From Culex pipiens pallens (lineage: Eukaryota; Arthropoda; Insecta; Diptera; Culicidae), in contig NC_068939.1 in the NCBI RefSeq assembly GCF_016801865.2, positions 152,960,240-153,024,239 on the forward strand: a stretch of 64,000 nucleotides of DNA. Direction: 5' to 3'. The position numbers and the translations under genes were made by a program. Positions 58,937-64,000 of this stretch are shown in pieces. Under the pieces are notes generated by a model. It searched no databases and had not been told where the DNA came from. It saw nothing but the letters and a program-made list of their open reading frames with translations. Each line of letters opens with the position of its first letter. Within the stretch, counting starts at the first letter, position 1.

Positions 58937-61748
58937 CAGGGGTGACCAAAGTATGGCCCGCGGGCCAAACGTGGCCCGCGAAGTGATATTTTGTGGCCCG
59001 CGGACCCATTTTGAATGATCAAGTAAATTGGCCCGTTGACCATTTGTAAAATGATTTTAAACTTTTTCAAAATGAAGGTTTATTTTAAACTTTTTATGCT
59101 ATTCTTTTTTTTAATATAAAACATATGATTTATCCTTATTTTAAGATACAAATATTTTGTTCAAAAATCTTTCTAATTGAAACATTTTCACACGTTTCAA
59201 TATGAGTGAAACTAGTAAATATTGTCAAAATGTTCATCAAACATTGAAAATGTTTATGAAACGTTCAAATTGAATTTCAAAACTGTAATAATAGCAAAAA
59301 TATAAGCATTCCATATTAATTTAAAAGTCATTATGACCATTTCAATGATCGAGCCACAAACTTACTTTTCACTTAGAAACATTCCACCTCGGGATTCGAA
59401 CTCATGACAGTTGGATAACGAATCTGATTGACTAACATCTGATTCAGACATACAAAATTTTGAAATCGGAGAAATAAGGCGGTTGCAAATATTTTTCAAT
59501 GCTTTTGATATTTAAGTGCAATCAGCTGAAATCCATTTGAAATGCATTCCTCTGCGTTTAGAATCATTTTGAGCATGCTCGGGTTTATTCAAAAATAATT
59601 TGTATTTTTGTGAACTTTCGATGAACAACAACCAGTAACATAAATTGTTCTGGTTTTATGTCACCATTTAAAAAATATAGAAAAACCCGATTTAATATCA
59701 CCAGAGCTGAAATAGAGCCTTTCTTACAAAATGATAAATCTCCGACAAATATATTGGTGCAATTAATTTTTCAGAAACATAATGATACCACCCAGTGAGA
59801 ATTTGACCTAAAGCTTCCAATCTTTTAGGCTAATCCTCCAATGCCATTTTTTTTTAAATTTCAGGGGTACATTTTAAGTCGCAAGAAAATTAAATTTAAC
59901 AAGCCTTACCCGACAAACTTCGTTCTGCCGTTTTTTTCGTTTGTTGACGTTTTTAACTATTTTGCGTATTCAGCCTCCTGTGATCAAAATTTGGTTTTAC
60001 GTAACTTTTCCCATACAATCTGCAGATTTTCCGGAATCGGTTCCAGAGTGGCCGAAATTGTAACTTTTTGGCGTAAGAACCTTCCTTGGACTTATACGAA
60101 CCCAACGCAACAAAGAGCACCTCGATCCGACATTCCGTGTTGAATTGATTCGCGTTCGAACAAAACCGTCGAAATTTTTTATATATATAGAAGATTAATA
60201 CACACTGGTGAAAAACTCGTTCTTAAAGCGGCCAGGCCTACCGCGTAAAAATTACCGCAGAGATGATTCGTTGAAGAGAGTTGAGCTTAAGCACGGACTG
60301 TTCAAACAACAAGACAACACAACACATTCCTGAATCTACAGGGGAGGAAGTAGCGCGAGGACACATCACCATACGTTCCTAATTTTGGTGTATGTGTTGA
60401 GTGAGAAGTGAGAATTTGACCTAAAGCTTCCAATCTTTTAGGCTAATCCTCGAATGCCATTTTTTTTTTCAAATTACAGAGGTACATTATAAGTCGCAAG
60501 AAACTTAAATTTAATTAATAAAAACATATTGGATTTACATTATTTGAAAAAAAAGGGTACTCAGTCTTTAATGTTAGTCTATGATTAACTTGAAAAAATA
60601 TGTATCGATATTGCACTTTGTCGAAGCCAGAAAGAACACTTTCACGTGCAGCGTAAAACGCGCAAGCGTAAATGTGCTGGCGTTTATGCTTCGACTTGAC
60701 GACTTGTCGATCTTTCGAGCGAGAACCAGCCGGGACTCGAATTTGATGTTCAGTATATGATTCTGTATAAAACCAAAAATTTAATAGGAAAAAATAGGGT
60801 AACGCAAAAACACTAATATGGCTATATCTCTGGAAATAAATTTTGGAAAAGCTTCAAATTTTGCGCCCAAGCAGTTTATGGTGCATGTTTTCGAATGGCT
60901 TTTTGTTTGAAACTGAATTCTTTTAATTTGATATTTCTGTAAAAAAGTCCAAAAAATACCTCTAAAAATGGCTTTGACCACATTTGCTGATCGAAAATTG
61001 TGAATCGAAAAATAAAACCGACCCCACGGCTACAGATCTGAAATATAAAAATTGTGGGTTTTACGAGCGGTTTTCCAATGATGGAAGACACATTTTTTTA
61101 AGAGCGGATAAAGACATCGCTCAAGTATTTCAGAAAAAGAGCTCTCAAAAATCAGACTTTGAGTTCCGGGTTTCGGGCCAAAATTCAATCGAAAGAGCGC
61201 ATTCAAACCTTCAATTTAGTAATAGGATTTTTTTCCTGGGACGATTCCTCGCCGTGCACGATTTTTTTCAGATTTCTGAGAAAAGCGTTTTTCCTAAAGC
61301 AAACCTTAAACCTTTCTTTTGTAAGAAAGGCAAAAACTTGAAATTGCAACGAAACCACAAGTACACTCAATTAAAAACTTTTTTCAAACACCGAAAACAA
61401 TTATATTAATAAAACTGATGCAAAGCTGTCATTTTCCGTTTTCTATTATTTTAAAATAACGAAAATGTTGAGTAATAACAAACCATTAAGGAAAAACTTC
61501 AAGTAATACATTTATTTTTTAGTCTTTTAAAATTATATAACATAATTTCATTTTATAAATAACAAACTTTATACATATGGCCCCCAAGCTCATTTGAGCT
61601 TCAAATTGGCCCGTCATCCAAAAACTTTGAGCATCCCTGAATCAAAATAACGTTATTTTATTTTAAATAACATATTTTGTAAATTTGGCCCGCATGCTTA
61701 TTTGAGCATCAAATTTGGCCCGGCCTCCAAAAACTTTGAGCACCCCTG
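58937..61748. mobile_element. hAT-type transposon, 2812 bp, GGCCCGCGGGCC ends
   Basis: Ends CAGGGGTGACCAAAG and the inverted CTTTGAGCACCCCTG. The exact 8-bp duplication CTATAGGG lies at 58929-58936 and 61749-61756. Sub-terminal tggcccgcgggcc is on the left and ggcccg motifs on the right. The interior is mostly other repeats (family C copy at 59683-61335), so the transposase is missing or replaced. Confidence 0.9.
59683..61335 (+). repeat. Dispersed repeat family C, copy 3, interrupted
   Basis: Starts aacccgatttaatatcacc, ends cctttcttttgtaagaaagg. A roughly 100-base segment occurs twice (59802-59898 and 60412-60512) around a foreign block, 59899-60411. That block includes ccgacaaacttcgttctgcc, a tatatatatag end and a SINE-like piece at 60222-60395. 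Confidence 0.65.
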
Positions 61749-61756
61749 CTATAGGG

Positions 61757-61994
61757 GGAGGTGTTATTTTTTGCCAACTTCCTTCTTTCACGAGAAGGAG
61801 CAAAACCAATCATCACGCACACGCACGCACACGAGTGCACGCAACATCTTTGAAGAGCACCTTTCGAGAGTTAGTCGCGCACACACCTTTTGATCGCCGT
61901 GCGTGCGTGCGTGCGTGCGTTTATCCTTTTTGGCATGTTTTCGCGTTGTACGATTGCTGACAGGTAACGGAAGGTCGATGATAGGAAAATAAAA
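61757..61994. other. Unique DNA with a GTGC microsatellite
   Basis: gccgtgcgtgcgtgcgtgcg lies at 61900-61919; otherwise this resumes the unique sequence interrupted by the hAT element. Confidence 0.5.
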
Positions 61995-62300
61995 CCATGG
62001 GATATTGACGAGTACTCACCAAATTACCAACTCTCGCACCCATTTATCTTTTTCAAACTCACAAATTTACAAATTCTCAAATTCACTAACATTGTCCCTC
62101 CAGCTCACAAGTTCTCACACGCTTTTTAATACTCACTAACTCACAAATTTCCAAACCTACTGGCTCGCGAACTCACAAACTCACCAACTAACAAACTCTC
62201 AAACTTACTAACTCATCAACTCAAACCTTCACCAACTAGGTAACTGGCTTACAAAGTTTCAAGCTCACAAACTGACAAATCCACAAATTCTTAAACTGAT
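61995..62300. repeat. Degenerate ACTCACAA-type simple repeat
   Basis: About 300 bases of drifting aactcacaaact, caaattctcaaa and actaactcac words without a fixed period; an old, decayed tandem repeat. Confidence 0.6.
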
Positions 62301-62365
62301 TGAGAACTCACAAGAACATGACGTAAGAAATGAGTTTAAGAGCGAGTTTTTCACCAATGTGTAAC

Positions 62366-62625
62366 AGGTCGTATCGATGTGCTCCGATTTGGATGAAACT
62401 TTCAGCGTTTGTTTGTCTGCCAAATATTAGCCCTATACGACAAAGGGAAGTGGGGTAAAACGGGCTTTGAAGTTTAAGGTCCAAAAAACATGAAAAATCA
62501 TAAAATTGCTCGCATTTCCGTAAAACTTCATCAATTCCAACTCTCTTAGATGCATTCGAAACAAACATGTATAGACAAACAAACGCTGAAAGTTTCATCC
62601 AAATCGGAGCACCTCGATACGACCT
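62366..62625. mobile_element. Small TIR element, 260 bp
   Basis: aggtcgtatcgatgtgctcc at the left is mirrored by ggagcacctcgatacgacct at the right; the arms continue through gaaactttcagcgtttgttt. Confidence 0.7.
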
Positions 62626-62647
62626 CTAGAACAAAATGAGCAATATT

Positions 62648-64000
62648 GAGCAGTTCTCTCAGATTTCGGTCATTCGTTTTTTTTGTATTTTTTAATCCGA
62701 CTGAAACTTTTTTGGTGCTTTCGGTATGCCCAAATAAGCCATTTTGCATCATTAGTTTGTCCATATAATTTTCCATACAAATTTGGCAGCTCTGCATACA
62801 AAAATGATGTATGAAAATTCCAAAATCTGTATCTTTTGAAGGAATTTTTTGATCGATTTGGTGCCTTTGGCAATGTTGTAGGTATTGATATGAACCACAC
62901 TAAAAAAATATGATACACGGTAAAAAAAAAATTTGGTGATTTTTTATTTAACTTTTTGTCACTTAAACTTGATTTGCAAAAAAACACTATTTTTATTTTT
63001 TTTTTCATTTTTTGATATGTTTTAGAGGACATCAAATGCTAACTTTTCAGAAATTTCCAGGTTGAGCAAAAAAACTTTGACCGAGTTATGATTTTTTTTA
63101 ATCAATACTGGCAGTGCGTGGCCGAATGGTTACGCTGTCCGCTTTGTAAGCGGATGATTCTGGGTTCGATTCCCATCTGCTCCAACCTTCCATCGGATGA
63201 AGAAGTAAAATGTCGGTCCCGGCCTTGGTTGTTAGGCCGTTAACTCATTCCTGGTGTAGGAGTCGTCTCCATGCCATAAGTACAAACAACACACCAAACC
63301 AAACCTGCTCCGGTGGAATCGCTGGCGGCGGTTGGACTCGCAGTTCAAACACTGGGGTGGAAGGTTCCTTGGAGTAGAAAGAGGTTTGGGTGCTCTCCCC
63401 ATTCAAGCCTTCGGACTCCTAGGTTCGAGCAGAAACTTGCAATAGAGACCACAAAAGACCCGGGGGACGTTAATGTGGATGGTTTGATTTTTAGATTTTT
63501 TTCAAAAAATCGAAATATTGGTCGCAAAAATTTTCCTATTCATTTTTCGATGTAAAATCAAATTTGCAATCAAAAAGTACTTCAGTGAAATTTTGATAAA
63601 GTGCACCGTTTTACAAGTTAAATCCATTTTTAGGGGACTTTTTTGAAAATAGTCGCAGTTTTTCATTTTTTAAATTAGTGCACATGTTTACACACTTTTG
63701 AAAAAAATATTTTTGAAAACCTGAGAAAATTCTCTATATTTTGCTTTTTTAAACTTTCTTTTTTATAAAAGTCAGCATTGATTAAAAAATTCATAACTCG
63801 ATCAAAGATTTTTTGCACAACCTGGAAATTTCTGAAAAGTTGGCATTTGATGTCCTCTAAAACATATCAAAAAATGAAAAAAAAAAATAAAAATAGTATT
63901 TTTTTGCAAATCAAGTTTTAGTGACAAAAAGTTAAATAAAAAATCACCAATTTTTTTTTACCGTGTATCATATTTTTTTAGTGTGGTAAATATTCATACC
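62648..64000 (+). mobile_element. GAGCAATTCTC family palindromic element, cut by window end
   Basis: Starts gagcagttctctcagattt. The left arm (about 62870-63108) is mirrored by 63770-64000, which runs off the window. The inner part 63486-63740 matches 43870-44110. A SINE is inserted at 63111-63485. Confidence 0.75.
63111..63485 (+). mobile_element. tRNA-headed SINE
   Basis: Head 63111-63184 has box A tggccgaatggttacg, anticodon arm tccgctttgtaagcgga (TGT in the loop, Thr-like) and box B GGTTCGATTCC. The body follows (cggtcccggccttggttg, acccgggggacgttaatgtg). The acceptor stem does not pair fully, so this is not a functional tRNA gene. The host palindrome resumes after it. Confidence 0.75.

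Noticed and set aside
59899..60180. 3' end of a LINE coding region (100-codon frame)
   Set aside because: No reverse-transcriptase or endonuclease motif visible; kept only as part of an interrupted repeat.
63111..63184. Functional tRNA-Thr gene
   Set aside because: Box A and B are good but the acceptor stem pairs poorly and a SINE body follows; the same applies to 42108-42183 and 5221-5270.

Overview
The window looks like chromosomal DNA of a culicine mosquito, most likely Culex or a close relative. The evidence is two tandem CYP4-clan cytochrome P450 genes with introns of about 60 bp, tRNA-headed SINE-like elements, and a dense nest of short non-autonomous transposons in AT-rich DNA. The species call is an inference; no ribosomal, mitochondrial or other marker gene is present.

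Genes. Only two complete protein genes can be supported, both on the minus strand: a 3-exon P450 (45479-47108, 503 aa) and a 4-exon P450 (51896-53603, 507 aa). They lie head-to-tail about 4.8 kb apart and are paralogues, probably of the mosquito CYP325 family. Two more exon-like segments stand out: a possible carbonic-anhydrase-related exon at 29906-30066 (+) and a possible terminal exon with a poly(A) signal at 56737-56902 (-). At 24767/24768 (+) a strong 3' splice site is fused to a 5' splice consensus, the layout of a recursive-splicing ratchet point. Together the + strand signals suggest that part of 8-45 kb may be intron of a long gene, but this is not proven.

Region by region. 1-2.2 kb: GC-richer unique DNA, then repeats. 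2.2-4.4 kb: a hAT-type element with 8-bp target duplication and GGAGTC arrays. 5.2-7.7 kb: a SINE-like element running into 2.1 kb of (TTAGA)n. 8.0-9.7 kb: unique DNA. 9.9-12.4 kb: a TTAA-flanked element broken by a 1.35-kb palindromic element. 13.5-15.0 kb: a retroelement with a 23-bp target duplication. 16.2-18.2 kb: a second hAT element and a dispersed repeat. 19.8-21.3 kb: a 9-bp satellite. 21.4-23.2 kb: a three-level nest of elements. 23.6-25.1 kb: unique DNA with the ratchet-like site. 25.2-27.2 kb: another palindromic element. 27.2-30.9 kb: mostly unique, with the exon candidate. 31-38.9 kb: dispersed repeats and several TIR elements. 39-40.8 kb: unique. 40.8-43.4 kb: an 8-bp satellite split by a SINE-like insertion. 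45.5-53.6 kb: P450 cluster with TIR elements between the genes. 54-56.6 kb: pogo-like DNA, a degenerate tandem array and a dispersed repeat. 58.9-61.7 kb: a 2.8-kb hAT element carrying older repeats. 62-64 kb: a degenerate simple repeat and a palindromic element interrupted by a SINE and cut by the window end.

How it works together. The P450s are presumably microsomal monooxygenases of xenobiotic or endogenous lipid metabolism that arose by tandem duplication. The rest is a record of transposon invasion: several insertions have intact target duplications, two can be checked against paralogous empty sites inside the window, and at least one satellite seems to have grown from a retroelement tail. 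No CRISPR array, phage, operon, rRNA gene or functional tRNA gene was seen, and no transposase or reverse-transcriptase domain was recognised, so every mobile element here appears non-autonomous or truncated.
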